Assembly (NCBI GenBank): GCA_012274175.1 | Contig: JAAOZZ010000055.1 | Location: 1-25,504 of the forward strand | Reading direction: 5' to 3' | Source: Betaproteobacteria bacterium | GTDB taxonomy: Bacteria > Pseudomonadota > Gammaproteobacteria > Burkholderiales > Usitatibacteraceae | Length of the DNA: 25,504 nt | In this document: one piece after another, positions 16,426 to 24,696 of the stretch | Layout: every line of letters begins with the position of its first letter | Numbering within the stretch: the first letter of the stretch is position 1 | Notes under the pieces: generated by a model | Seen by the model: only the letters and a program-made list of their open reading frames with translations | What the model was told of the DNA's origin: nothing | The model's database searches: none | Made by a program: the position numbers and the translations under genes

Positions 16426-18117
16426 TCAGAACTCTTCCCAATCGTCGCCCGGGCCGTCGGCCGCCGAGGGCTTGCGCGGCAGCGATGCGGCGGCGGGTCC
16501 GCCCGCGCGCAGCGCTGCGGTGGACCCGGGCGCACCGGCGGCGAGCCGCCCGGCGGCCGGCGCGGCTTGTGGCGCGAGGCGCTCGACGCGGAAGGCGCCC
16601 ACCGCCCGCAGCAGCGCCTCGGCCTGGCGGCGCATCGCCTCGGCAGCACTCGCCGATTGCTGCACCGCCGATGCGTTCTGCTGCACCACCTTGTCCATCT
16701 CCGTCACGGTCTTGTTCACCTGCTGCACGCCGCGGCTTTGCTCCGCGGAAGCCTCGGCGATCGACCCCATGAGGCCGCTCACCCGCTTCGCGTCGACCAC
16801 CAGCGCGGAAATCGTAGCACCCGCCTGCTCCACCAGCTTGGTGCCGTCGTCCACCTGTGCCACCGACTCCCCGATCAGCCCCTTGATCTCCTTGGCGGCC
16901 TGGGCGCTTCTCTGCGCGAGGGAGCGCACCTCGGAAGCCACCACCGCGAAGCCCCTGCCCTGCTCTCCCGCGCGCGCGGCTTCCACCGCGGCGTTGAGCG
17001 CGAGGATGTTGGTCTGGAACGCGATGCCGTCGATCACCGAGATGATGTCGGCGATGCGCTTGGAGCCCTCGCTGATCCCGCCCATGGTGACCACCACGCG
17101 CGCGACCTCGCGACCGACCTGCTCGGCGCGCTGGAACGCGCTGCGCGCGAGCTCGTCGGCCTGGTGGGCGTTGTCGGCGTTCTGCTTCACCGTGCTGGAA
17201 AGCTCCTCCATGCTGGCGGCGGTCTCCTCGAGGCTGGAGGCCTGCTCTTCCGTGCGCTGGGAGAGGTCCGTGGTGCTCGCGGCGACCTGTCCCGAGGCGG
17301 CGACCACCGTCTCGGCGCTCGATCGCACCTGGGTCACCACGTCGGCGAGGGAGGAGTTCATGCGGTCGAGGGACTTCAGGAGCTTGCCCGCCTCGTCGTC
17401 GGAGGTGGCGCGGATCTCGGCGCTCAGGTCGCCCTGGGCGATGCGCTCGGCGAAGCGCACGGCGGTCTCGATCGGGACGAGCACGGCGCGGCGGAAGAAG
17501 ACCCACAGGGCGCCCAGCGCGAGGAGCATCGCGAGGATGGTCCCGCCGATGGCCATGCGGTAGCCGCTCTCCGCGTTTCGCACCGCGTCCAGGGTGCGCT
17601 GCGCCCCGATGTCGCTCGCGGTGGTCTGCACGTCCAGCAGCACCTGCGTGGGCTCCTGGTCGATCCCGGTGACCGCCTGGTCGCCGGCGGAGGGATCGAA
17701 ATTCGCCGCCTTGAAGGTCTCCAGCCCCTTGCGGTAGCCCTCGCCCGCGGCCTTGTGCAGGGCGATGAACTTCTCCAGCGCGGTGCGCACATTCTCGTGG
17801 GGCGTGGAGGCGAGCGCCTCGCGTGCGCTGCCGATCGCCTCGCGCTCGGATTTCTCGAACCCCTTCCAGAACCGCTCGAGCGCCGCCGGGTCCCGGCCCC
17901 GCAGCAGCACGTCCTTCCATTCCTGGACCTGCTGCTTGAAGGCGATCGTCGCGCGCAGGATCGCCTGCTGCGTCTCGAAGTCCTCCCGGGTGATGGAGTC
18001 GAGCTCCTGGATCGAATGATAGACGCGGGTAAGCGCGGTGACCGACACGGCGAGCGCCACGGCCATGGCGCCGGCCATGAGCAGCAGGACCTTGAACTGG
18101 AGGCTGGAGGTCTTCAT
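16426..18117 (-). CDS. methyl-accepting chemotaxis protein with periplasmic helical sensor and WEEF tail
   Basis: A 563-residue transmembrane receptor. TM1 about 8-30, a periplasmic domain of about 160 residues that is helical and charged ([20 protein letters not shown] onward), TM2 about 190-212, then a HAMP domain with [19 protein letters not shown] and [17 protein letters not shown]. The signalling hairpin has [19 protein letters not shown] and the tip [19 protein letters not shown]. After it comes an Ala/Pro/Gly-rich tail of about 50 residues ending DDWEEF, which fits the xWxxF pentapeptide that tethers CheR (and CheB). The ligand is unknown. The ribosome site is weak; the gene starts 16 bases after the kinase stop. 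Confidence 0.95.
   Translation of the reverse strand: MKTSSLQFKVLLLMAGAMAVALAVSVTALTRVYHSIQELDSITREDFETQQAILRATIAFKQQVQEWKDVLLRGRDPAALERFWKGFEKSEREAIGSAREALASTPHENVRTALEKFIALHKAAGEGYRKGLETFKAANFDPSAGDQAVTGIDQEPTQVLLDVQTTASDIGAQRTLDAVRNAESGYRMAIGGTILAMLLALGALWVFFRRAVLVPIETAVRFAERIAQGDLSAEIRATSDDEAGKLLKSLDRMNSSLADVVTQVRSSAETVVAASGQVAASTTDLSQRTEEQASSLEETAASMEELSSTVKQNADNAHQADELARSAFQRAEQVGREVARVVVTMGGISEGSKRIADIISVIDGIAFQTNILALNAAVEAARAGEQGRGFAVVASEVRSLAQRSAQAAKEIKGLIGESVAQVDDGTKLVEQAGATISALVVDAKRVSGLMGSIAEASAEQSRGVQQVNKTVTEMDKVVQQNASAVQQSASAAEAMRRQAEALLRAVGAFRVERLAPQAAPAAGRLAAGAPGSTAALRAGGPAAASLPRKPSAADGPGDDWEEF
16918..17025 (-). repeat. receptor signalling-tip repeat, copy 2
   Basis: Partner of 13799-13906 inside the larger receptor gene, direct orientation, about 3.1 kb apart. 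A possible substrate for gene conversion or deletion between the two receptor genes. Confidence 0.8.
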
Positions 18118-18133
18118 GTTTCGGCTCTGGCGG

Positions 18134-19465
18134 TCAGAAGAGGGTCACGTTCTTGCCGCCGAGGAGCTCGGCGAGCGCCCCTTCCGCGTTCTCGAGCCTT
18201 TCGGCGAGGGAGCCGAGGAACGCCTGGTGGAATTGCCGCGTGCACTCCTCCGTGGCGAGCCACAGCACGTCGGGGTCGAACTCGAGGACGGTGCAATCGG
18301 TGATCGCGGCCGCGCTCGCGAAGCGCCGCGCCGCCGAGCGGCGCAGGAAGGCGGTCTCCGCGAGGCACTGGCCCGCGCCGTGGATGCGAAGCAGCGTCCC
18401 GCGGCGGGTGACCCGCATCTGGCCGCGCACGATCACGAAGAACGAATAGCCGGGGTCTCCCTCGCCCACCAGGGTGGAGCCGGCGCGCACGTCGAACCAG
18501 CGCGCCATGCCGGCCACTTCGGCGAGGCTCTCGCGGCTGAAGCCGCGGAAGAACGGCAGCGCGCGCAGCTGGGCCACCTGGGTCCCGGTGGCGCCCGTAT
18601 CGACGATGCCTTCCGAGATTCGGCGCAGGTCGGCGGCGAAGTCCTCCCAGTTGACGTAGCGCGCGGCCGGGTCGCGCGCCGTGGCGCGGGCGAAGATCTC
18701 GTCGAAGAGCGGGTTCAGGCCGCTCCTCGAGGCGCCGGGGCACGGCAGGTTGCCCAGCAGGATGCGGGTGGCGAGCGCGGCCGGCGTGTCGGGAGGGAAC
18801 GGCAGCTCGCCCATCAGCATCTTGTACATCACGATGCCCAGGGAGTACATGTCCGATTTCATCGACGCGGGCTTGCGCTCGAGCTGCTCGGGGGCCATGT
18901 ACGCGGGCGATCCCACCATCAACGCGCGCGTCGCGTCGAAGGCGAACGCGGTGTGGGCCACGCCGAAGTCGGCCACCTTCGCCTCCCCGTCGGCGCCCAT
19001 GAGGATGTTGGCCGGCTTCAGGTCGCGGTGGATCACGCCCAGCGCGTTGGCGTAGCTCAGCGCATCGCAGACGCTTTCCAGCAGGCGCGCCACGCGCTCG
19101 GGCTCGAGCAGGGCCTCGGGCTGGCAGTAGCGATCGAGGCTGCCGGACTGCACGTACTCCATCACGATGTATGCGCGCTCGTCGTCGGCGGCCGCGTCGT
19201 AGACCTGGGTGATGTTCGGGTGGGTGAGCTTCTTGGCGAGCAGCGCTTCCTTGAGGAAGAGCGAGCGGAAGAGCGCGCGTTCCTCGGAGGCGAGCGCATG
19301 GGCGTCGTAGACCTTGATCGCCACGTCGCGGGCGGGAAAGAGCTCGCGCCCGAGGTAGATCGTGGCCGATTGCCCCTGCCCCAGCACGCCCTGGATCTCG
19401 TAGCTTCCGATGCGAGCGGGAAATTCCGGGGCGCTGGGCGGGGCCATGTTCATCTTGACGCTCAC
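18134..19465 (-). CDS. Hanks-type Ser/Thr kinase with cyclic-nucleotide-binding-like domain
   Basis: A 443-residue cytoplasmic protein. Kinase domain about 22-285: glycine loop GQGQSATIY (29-37), Lys51 in AIKVYD, Glu73 in KEALLA, catalytic [10 protein letters not shown] (Asp148), DFG (166-168), activation segment ending GSPAYMAPE. All catalytic residues are present. Residues about 300-415 form a cNMP-type beta-roll ([15 protein letters not shown], then [23 protein letters not shown]). In the phosphate-binding cassette the usual F-G-E is L-A-E and the Arg is in ARRFASA, so nucleotide binding is uncertain. The tail ends KNVTLF. Start: GTG at 19465 overlapping the CheW stop (GTGA), with GAGGA six bases upstream. 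Its position inside a che operon suggests it phosphorylates a chemosensory protein or reports a nucleotide signal to it. Confidence 0.93.
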   Translation of the reverse strand: MSVKMNMAPPSAPEFPARIGSYEIQGVLGQGQSATIYLGRELFPARDVAIKVYDAHALASEERALFRSLFLKEALLAKKLTHPNITQVYDAAADDERAYIVMEYVQSGSLDRYCQPEALLEPERVARLLESVCDALSYANALGVIHRDLKPANILMGADGEAKVADFGVAHTAFAFDATRALMVGSPAYMAPEQLERKPASMKSDMYSLGIVMYKMLMGELPFPPDTPAALATRILLGNLPCPGASRSGLNPLFDEIFARATARDPAARYVNWEDFAADLRRISEGIVDTGATGTQVAQLRALPFFRGFSRESLAEVAGMARWFDVRAGSTLVGEGDPGYSFFVIVRGQMRVTRRGTLLRIHGAGQCLAETAFLRRSAARRFASAAAITDCTVLEFDPDVLWLATEECTRQFHQAFLGSLAERLENAEGALAELLGGKNVTLF

Positions 19466-19968
19466 CCGCGGTCCTCGAGGATGCGGCGCATGAGGTGGTC
19501 CACGTCGAGCAGCAGGATGCTGCCCGCTTCGCCCTCGGCGGCCCCGTCGCGGCGCGTGCCGATGCCCTGGATCGCCGCGCCGATGGCCCGCTCGCCCAGA
19601 TCCGGGGCCGGCAGGATCTCGTCGTCGGCGAGTCCCACCACGTCGGACACGCTCGCCACCACGAGTCCCACCATGCGCCGGCCCACGTTGAGCACGATGG
19701 CGCTCGCCTTTTCCAGCGCGATGGGCTCCGGGAAGCCGAACATGAGCCCCAGGTCCACGATGGGCACGATCGCGCCCCGCAGGTTGATCACTCCGCGCAC
19801 GAACGCGGCCACGTGCGGCACGCGCGTGACCCGGTCGAGCTCGCGGATCTCCTGCACCTTGAGGATGTCGATGCCGTAGGTCTCGTTGCCCAGGCGGCAG
19901 GTGAGGAACTCGCGCCGGGGCCTTTCGGCCTGGGACTGGGGCTCGGCCGCGGCGAGGACGTCGCTCAT
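19462..19968 (-). CDS. cheW: CheW adaptor, copy between cheB and the kinase gene
   Basis: A 168-residue CheW with FLTCRLGNETYGIDILKVQEI, FVRGVINLRGAIVPIVDLGLMFG and GLVVASVSDVV. An acidic/glycine insertion (RRDGAAEGEAGS) precedes the last strand. It overlaps cheB by ATGA (19965-19968) and the kinase by GTGA. Being next to cheB and the kinase, it may pair CheA with a different receptor set than the other CheW. Confidence 0.95.
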   Translation of the reverse strand: MSDVLAAAEPQSQAERPRREFLTCRLGNETYGIDILKVQEIRELDRVTRVPHVAAFVRGVINLRGAIVPIVDLGLMFGFPEPIALEKASAIVLNVGRRMVGLVVASVSDVVGLADDEILPAPDLGERAIGAAIQGIGTRRDGAAEGEAGSILLLDVDHLMRRILEDRG

Positions 19969-21047
19969 CGCGCGGCCTCCTTGCGCGTCGTGCGGGCGAG
20001 CGCGCGCTCCCGCAGCCGTCCGAGGGGCGCCACCTCGTGCACCGCGCCCAGCTCGATCGCCTCGCGCGGCATGCCGAAGATCACGGAGCTCGCCTCGTCC
20101 TGGGCGATGTTCCAGGCGCCCGCCTTCTTCATCTCCGCCATGCCCTGGGCGCCGTCGCGCCCCATGCCGGTCATGATCACGCCGATCGCGTCGGGCCCGA
20201 GGAACTTGGCCGCCGACAGGAACAGGAAATCCACCGACGGGCGGTGCAGGTTCATCGGCGGCTCGGTGGAGAGCTTCGCGAGCAGCTGACCCTCGTCGCG
20301 CTTCACCCAGAGGTGCTTGCCCCCCGGAGCGATATACGCGTGCCCCGGGAGGATCGGATCGTTGTGCTCGGCTTCCTTCACCGTGATCTGGCACAGGCCG
20401 TTCAGCCGCTCGGCGAACATGCGCGTGAAATTCTCGGGCATGTGCTGCACGATCGCGATGCCGGGGCAGTCGGGCGGCATGCCGATGAGGAATTCGCGGA
20501 TCGCCTCGGTCCCTCCCGTGGAGGCTCCCACCACGATCAGCCGCTCCGAGGTCTTCACCCCGCGCGGCACCGGCCGCTTGGGCACCACCGCGGGCATGCT
20601 CACGGTATCGTTGGGATCGGCGCGGCGCGGCGCCCTCAGGCGGGCGCTGCGGGCCGCGCGGATCTTCTCCGCGATCATCTGGCCGTAGTCGTCGGGCGTC
20701 TGCTCGTTCAGCCTGGGCTTGGTCACGAATTCCACCGCACCCAGCTCGAGCGCGCGGAAGGTGACCTCGGAGCCGCGCTCGGTGAAGGTGGAGATCATCA
20801 CCACCGGCCGGGGCTTGGCGCGCATCAGCTTGTCGAGGAACTCGAGGCCGTTCATCTTCGGCATCTCGACGTCGAGCGTGATCACGTCGGGATCGAGGTC
20901 GCGGATCATGTCCCGCGCCTCGAATGCGTCGGCCGCCGCCCCCACCACCTCGATGTCCGGCTGCTCGTTGAGGATGTCCGTGAGGACGTCGCGGATCATG
21001 CGCGAGTCGTCCACGACGAGCACCCGGATCTTCGCGTTCGCGATCAT
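19965..21047 (-). CDS. cheB: CheB receptor methylesterase/deamidase
   Basis: A 360-residue response-regulator enzyme. Receiver domain 1-125: Asp13/Asp14, phospho-acceptor Asp59 in TLDVEMPKMNG, Lys110 in VTKPR. A variable linker (about 126-165) leads to the methylesterase with catalytic triad Ser176 (GASTGG), His202 (VQHMPENF) and Asp298 (GMGRDGA). It removes methyl groups from receptor glutamates when phosphorylated by CheA. It starts by ATGA overlap with the cheD stop (21044-21047). Complete and of usual length. Confidence 0.97.
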   Translation of the reverse strand: MIANAKIRVLVVDDSRMIRDVLTDILNEQPDIEVVGAAADAFEARDMIRDLDPDVITLDVEMPKMNGLEFLDKLMRAKPRPVVMISTFTERGSEVTFRALELGAVEFVTKPRLNEQTPDDYGQMIAEKIRAARSARLRAPRRADPNDTVSMPAVVPKRPVPRGVKTSERLIVVGASTGGTEAIREFLIGMPPDCPGIAIVQHMPENFTRMFAERLNGLCQITVKEAEHNDPILPGHAYIAPGGKHLWVKRDEGQLLAKLSTEPPMNLHRPSVDFLFLSAAKFLGPDAIGVIMTGMGRDGAQGMAEMKKAGAWNIAQDEASSVIFGMPREAIELGAVHEVAPLGRLRERALARTTRKEAAR

Positions 21048-21667
21048 TTGAAGAGCTCCGCACCGCCTTCGATCGGGCCGTGGAACAGGCGCGCGCCGTA
21101 GTCGCGCTCGCGCAGCACGATCGTGTCGTTGTTCACCTTGCGCAGGCGCTTGACCATCACCTTGCCGCTGCGCGGGAAGAAATAGATCTTGCGCGGCCAC
21201 ACGTCGAGCAGGTCGCGCGCGGCGATGGGGATGCGCTCCAGGTTCAGGTATTCCACGATGAACTGCGCGTTCTGCTCGCCCACGTTCGACAGCATGAAGC
21301 CCTGCAGCACGTTGCCGCCGCCGAAGACCTTGGCTTCCAGGCGGTCGCGCCGCCCGCCCAGCTTGAGGATCTGGTTGATGAGCAGCTCCATCGCGTGCAC
21401 TCCGTAGCGCCCGCCCGCGCTGATGTTGCCGTGGGCCCCGATGAGCTTGCCCTCGTCGGGCAGCATGAAATGGTTCATGCCGCCGATGCCGCTCTCGCGG
21501 TCGCGCAGGCACGCCGAGACGCACGATCCCAGCACCGTGACCAGCGCCATGTCCTTGTTGGTGGCGTAGTACTCGCCGGGAAGGATCTTGGCCGTCTCGA
21601 TCTTGAAGTGCGGGTCGAAGTAGCGGTTGGGGATCTCGTCGCGCAGCGGATCGTCTTCGCGGATCAC
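21044..21667 (-). CDS. cheD: CheD receptor glutamine deamidase
   Basis: A 207-residue CheD: VTVLGSCVSACL with catalytic Cys49, GIGGMNHFMLP with His66 (17 residues on, as in characterised CheD), and GRYGVHAMELLINQILKLGG, FGGGNVLQ. It deamidates receptor glutamines. The GTG at 21667 was chosen because GGGGAGG (21673-21679) sits five bases upstream and it overlaps the cheR stop as GTGA. The C-terminus FHGPIEGGAELFK is longer than the core family and ends close to the LF-type tails on neighbouring proteins. Confidence 0.95.
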   Translation of the reverse strand: MIREDDPLRDEIPNRYFDPHFKIETAKILPGEYYATNKDMALVTVLGSCVSACLRDRESGIGGMNHFMLPDEGKLIGAHGNISAGGRYGVHAMELLINQILKLGGRRDRLEAKVFGGGNVLQGFMLSNVGEQNAQFIVEYLNLERIPIAARDLLDVWPRKIYFFPRSGKVMVKRLRKVNNDTIVLRERDYGARLFHGPIEGGAELFK

Positions 21668-22530
21668 GGGGCCCTCCCCGCGCGCCGGGCCAGCTCGTAG
21701 ACCGTCTGGCCCTTGAGGCGGAAGCAGCGCCCGTTGTCGAGCAGGCTCTCGGCGTGGCCGGCGAAGAAAAGGCCATGGGGCTTCACCAGCGCCGCGAAGC
21801 GCTCGATCAGCCGCGCCTGGGTCGGCTTGTCGAAGTAGATCATCACGTTGCGGCAGAAGATGGCGTCGAGGCCCGGGGTCACCGGCCATTCGCGGTCCAT
21901 CAGGTTCACGCGCAGGAATTCCACGTGCGCGGCGATCTCCCGGCGCACCCGCGCCCGGCCCTCGTGGCGGCCGGCGCCCCGCAGGAAGTGGCGCTTCTGG
22001 CGCTCGGGGGAAAGCTTCTGCACCGAGGCGAGCGGATACACGCCCTCGCGGGCATGGGCGATCACCTGCGTGTCCAGGTCCGTGGCGAGCACCTCGAAGG
22101 CGCGCTGCGGCAACGCCTCGGAGAGGCACATGGCGATCGTGTAGGGCTCTTCGCCCGTGGAGCAGCCGGCGCTCCAGACGCGGTACGGCCCGTCTTCCGC
22201 GCCATGGGCGCGGGCATGCTCGGCGAGGATCGCAAAGTGGTGCTCCTCGCGGTAGAACGCCGTCACGTTCGTGGTGAGCGCGTTGGTGCAATGTTCCCAT
22301 TCCGCGGGCTCCAGCTCGAGGAAGCGCACGTAGTCGTCGAAGGACCCGATGCCCAGCGCGCGCAGGCGCCGCGCGAGCCGGGCGTAGACCATCTCGTGCT
22401 TGGCCTCGGGAAGGCGGATGCCGGAAAAGCGGTAGATGCGCTCGCTGATGACGCGGAAATGCTCGGCGCTGAAGCGGAACTCCCGCGCCGCCGCGCCGCC
22501 CTCGGAGCGCTCCTCCGCGGCGGGCCTCAT
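21664..22530 (-). CDS. cheR: CheR receptor methyltransferase
   Basis: A 288-residue SAM-dependent methyltransferase. N-terminal helical domain (FRVISERIYRFSGIRLPEAK), SAM-binding SAGCSTGEEPYTIAM, ATDLDTQVIAHAREGVY and FCRNVMIYFDKPTQ. Between these the segment HFLRGAGRHEGRARV matches the beta-subdomain of pentapeptide-dependent CheR (E. coli reads RGTGPHEG), so this enzyme should dock on receptors with an xWxxF tail, which the larger receptor in this operon has. The ATG overlaps the cheA stop (22527-22530). No ribosome site, so coupled. Confidence 0.97.
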   Translation of the reverse strand: MRPAAEERSEGGAAAREFRFSAEHFRVISERIYRFSGIRLPEAKHEMVYARLARRLRALGIGSFDDYVRFLELEPAEWEHCTNALTTNVTAFYREEHHFAILAEHARAHGAEDGPYRVWSAGCSTGEEPYTIAMCLSEALPQRAFEVLATDLDTQVIAHAREGVYPLASVQKLSPERQKRHFLRGAGRHEGRARVRREIAAHVEFLRVNLMDREWPVTPGLDAIFCRNVMIYFDKPTQARLIERFAALVKPHGLFFAGHAESLLDNGRCFRLKGQTVYELARRAGRAP

Positions 22531-24314
22531 GGGGCGGCACGTGCCGCGGCGCGCGCGGCGCTGGTGCGGGTGAACGAGGTCACGTCGAGGATCAGCGCCA
22601 CGCGCCCGTCGCCCAGGATCGTGGCGCCGGCCACGCCGGGGACCGCGTGCAGGTTCGATTCGAGCGACTTCACCACCAGCTGCTGCTGTCCGATGAGGCT
22701 GTCCACGAGCAGCGCGGCGCGGCGATTGTCCACTTCCACCACGAGGCAGAGCGGCGCGGGCCGCGGCGCCTCGCCCGGGGGCAGGCGCACCAGGTCCTCC
22801 AGCCGCACGATCGGCAGCTGCTCGCCGCGCACCGCGACCAGCGAGGGCTGGTTCACGATCGTGCGGATGTCGTTCTCGCCCGGCTTGAACGCCTCGGCGA
22901 CGAATTCAAGGGGGACGATGTACTGCTCGTCGGCCACGCTCACGATCATGCCGTCGAGGACGGCGAGGGTGAGCGGGAGCTGGATGGTGATGGTGGTGCC
23001 TTCGCCCTTCACCGAGGAGACGAAGACGTTGCCGCCCAGCGAGGTGATGTTGCGCCGGACCACGTCCATGCCCACGCCGCGGCCGGAGAGGTTCGTCACT
23101 TCCCGCGCGGTGGAGAATCCCGCCTCGAAGATGAGCGCCCAGGCGGCGTCCTCGCCCATCGAGTCGTCGGCGGCCATGCCCAGCTCGCGCGCCTTGGCGA
23201 TGATGCGCTCGCGGTCGAGTCCGCGCCCGTCGTCGGAGACCTCGATGATCACGCTGCCGCCGCGGTGGGTGGCGCGCATCGCGACCGTGCCCATCTCGGG
23301 CTTGCCGGCGCGCGCGCGTTCCTCGGGCGATTCGATGCCGTGGTCGATGGCGTTGCGCACGACGTGGGTGAGCGGGTCGACCAGCAGCTCGATCAGCTCC
23401 TTGTCGAGCTCGGTCTCGTGCCCCTGGGTGCGCAGGTTCACCTTCTTGCCCAGCTGCGTCGATACGTCGTAGACCAGCCGGGGGAAGCGGCTGAAGACGA
23501 ACTCCATCGGCATCATGCGGATCGACATCACCGCCTGCTGCAGGTCGCGCGTGCTGCGGTCGAGGGTGGCCAGGCTGTGGGTCAGGTTCTCGTCGCGCTC
23601 GGTGGCGATCGATCCCACCGATTGCTGCATCATGGCCTGCGCGATCACGAGCTCGCCCACCAGGTTCACGATGCGGTCGATCTTCTCCACGCTCACCCGG
23701 ATCGACGATTGCTCGGCGCGCGCCTGGGCCGCCTCGGCACCGCCGGCGGCGGGAAGTGCCTCGAAGAAGCCGAATTTCTCCTCGGCCGCGGCCGGCACGC
23801 TCGCGGGCTCGTCGTCGAAGAGGCCGTAGGAATCGCCGTCGTCCTTGGCGTTCATGGCGACGAAGAACGACTCCTCCGTCGCGGGCCCGGCGGCCGCGGC
23901 CTGGGGCTGGGCGGCGGCCGCGGAGGCGCTCGTGCGGTAGCCCGCGAGGTTCCGGCGGGCGGCATCCATGGCGGGATCGGCGCTGCGGTCGCCGGCCTGC
24001 AGCCGCGCGAGGTGAGCCCGGAACGCGTCGCAGGAATCCAGCAGGATGCGCACGGTGGAGGCATCGGCCTTGCCGCTTCCCTTGCGCAGGCCGTCGAAGA
24101 GGGTCTCCATCTCGTGGGTGGCTTCGGCGAGCTGGGTGAAGCCGAAGGTGCCGCTGCCCCCCTTGATCGAATGGGCGGCGCGGAAGATCGAGTTGAGCAG
24201 CTCCGGATCGTGGCGTCCCGAGGAAAGCGCCATGGCCATCTCCTCGATCGACTCCAGGTGCTCCTGGGCCTCGTCGAAGAAGGTGGCGATGAACCGGTTG
24301 AGGTCGATCGGCAT
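22527..24314 (-). CDS. cheA: chemotaxis histidine kinase CheA, without P2 domain
   Basis: A 595-residue kinase. P1 with phospho-His48 in AAHSIKGGSGTFGF; then an Ala/Gly/Glu-rich linker (about 110-203) where P2 would sit; P3 dimerisation helices (SSIRVSVEKIDRIVNLVGEL onward); P4 with N box HVVRNAIDHGIE, G1 DDGRGLD, F box IFEAGFSTA and G2 GRGVGMDVV; P5 CheW-like to the end. The linker has no P2 fold but holds three aromatic short motifs: ESFFVA (148-153), YGLFDD (163-168) and FGFFEA (181-186). CheA autophosphorylates and feeds CheY and CheB. The ribosome site is weak; the cheY stop is nine bases upstream. Confidence 0.97.
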   Translation of the reverse strand: MPIDLNRFIATFFDEAQEHLESIEEMAMALSSGRHDPELLNSIFRAAHSIKGGSGTFGFTQLAEATHEMETLFDGLRKGSGKADASTVRILLDSCDAFRAHLARLQAGDRSADPAMDAARRNLAGYRTSASAAAAQPQAAAAGPATEESFFVAMNAKDDGDSYGLFDDEPASVPAAAEEKFGFFEALPAAGGAEAAQARAEQSSIRVSVEKIDRIVNLVGELVIAQAMMQQSVGSIATERDENLTHSLATLDRSTRDLQQAVMSIRMMPMEFVFSRFPRLVYDVSTQLGKKVNLRTQGHETELDKELIELLVDPLTHVVRNAIDHGIESPEERARAGKPEMGTVAMRATHRGGSVIIEVSDDGRGLDRERIIAKARELGMAADDSMGEDAAWALIFEAGFSTAREVTNLSGRGVGMDVVRRNITSLGGNVFVSSVKGEGTTITIQLPLTLAVLDGMIVSVADEQYIVPLEFVAEAFKPGENDIRTIVNQPSLVAVRGEQLPIVRLEDLVRLPPGEAPRPAPLCLVVEVDNRRAALLVDSLIGQQQLVVKSLESNLHAVPGVAGATILGDGRVALILDVTSFTRTSAARAAARAAP

Positions 24315-24323
24315 CGAGCAGCC

Positions 24324-24686
24324 CTAGCGCAGCACTTTCTGGACCACTTCGAGCAGCGTGGCGGGATCGAAGGGCTTCACCAGCCAGCCCGTGGCCCCGG
24401 CCGCCCTGCCCTGGGACTTCATGCTGTCCGACGATTCGGTCGTGAGCAGCAGGATCGGCACGCTCTTGTAGTCCCGCAGCTCCCTCAACGAGCGCACCAG
24501 CGTGAGCCCGTCCATGTTCGGCATGTTCTGGTCGGTGATCACGAGGTCCACGGTCGTGGCGGTGGCGCGATCGAGCCCCTGGACCCCGTCCTCGGCCTCG
24601 ATCACGCGGTAGCCCGCGGACTCGAGGACGAAGGCGACCATCTCGCGCATCGTGGCGGAATCGTCAACGGCAAGGATTGTCTTCAT
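24324..24686 (-). CDS. cheY: CheY single-domain response regulator
   Basis: A 120-residue receiver: acidic pair Asp8/Asp9, phospho-acceptor Asp52 in VITDQNMPNMDG, Thr82/Thr83 in LLLTTESS, Trp101 where Tyr106 of E. coli CheY would fall, and Lys104 in LVKPFDP. That aromatic swap is shared by CheY proteins that do not all act on the flagellar motor. GGGAA precedes the ATG by three bases. It is the only stand-alone receiver in the window and the natural target of CheA and of the two CheZ-like proteins. Confidence 0.96.
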   Translation of the reverse strand: MKTILAVDDSATMREMVAFVLESAGYRVIEAEDGVQGLDRATATTVDLVITDQNMPNMDGLTLVRSLRELRDYKSVPILLLTTESSDSMKSQGRAAGATGWLVKPFDPATLLEVVQKVLR

Positions 24687-24696
24687 GGGTTCCCGT

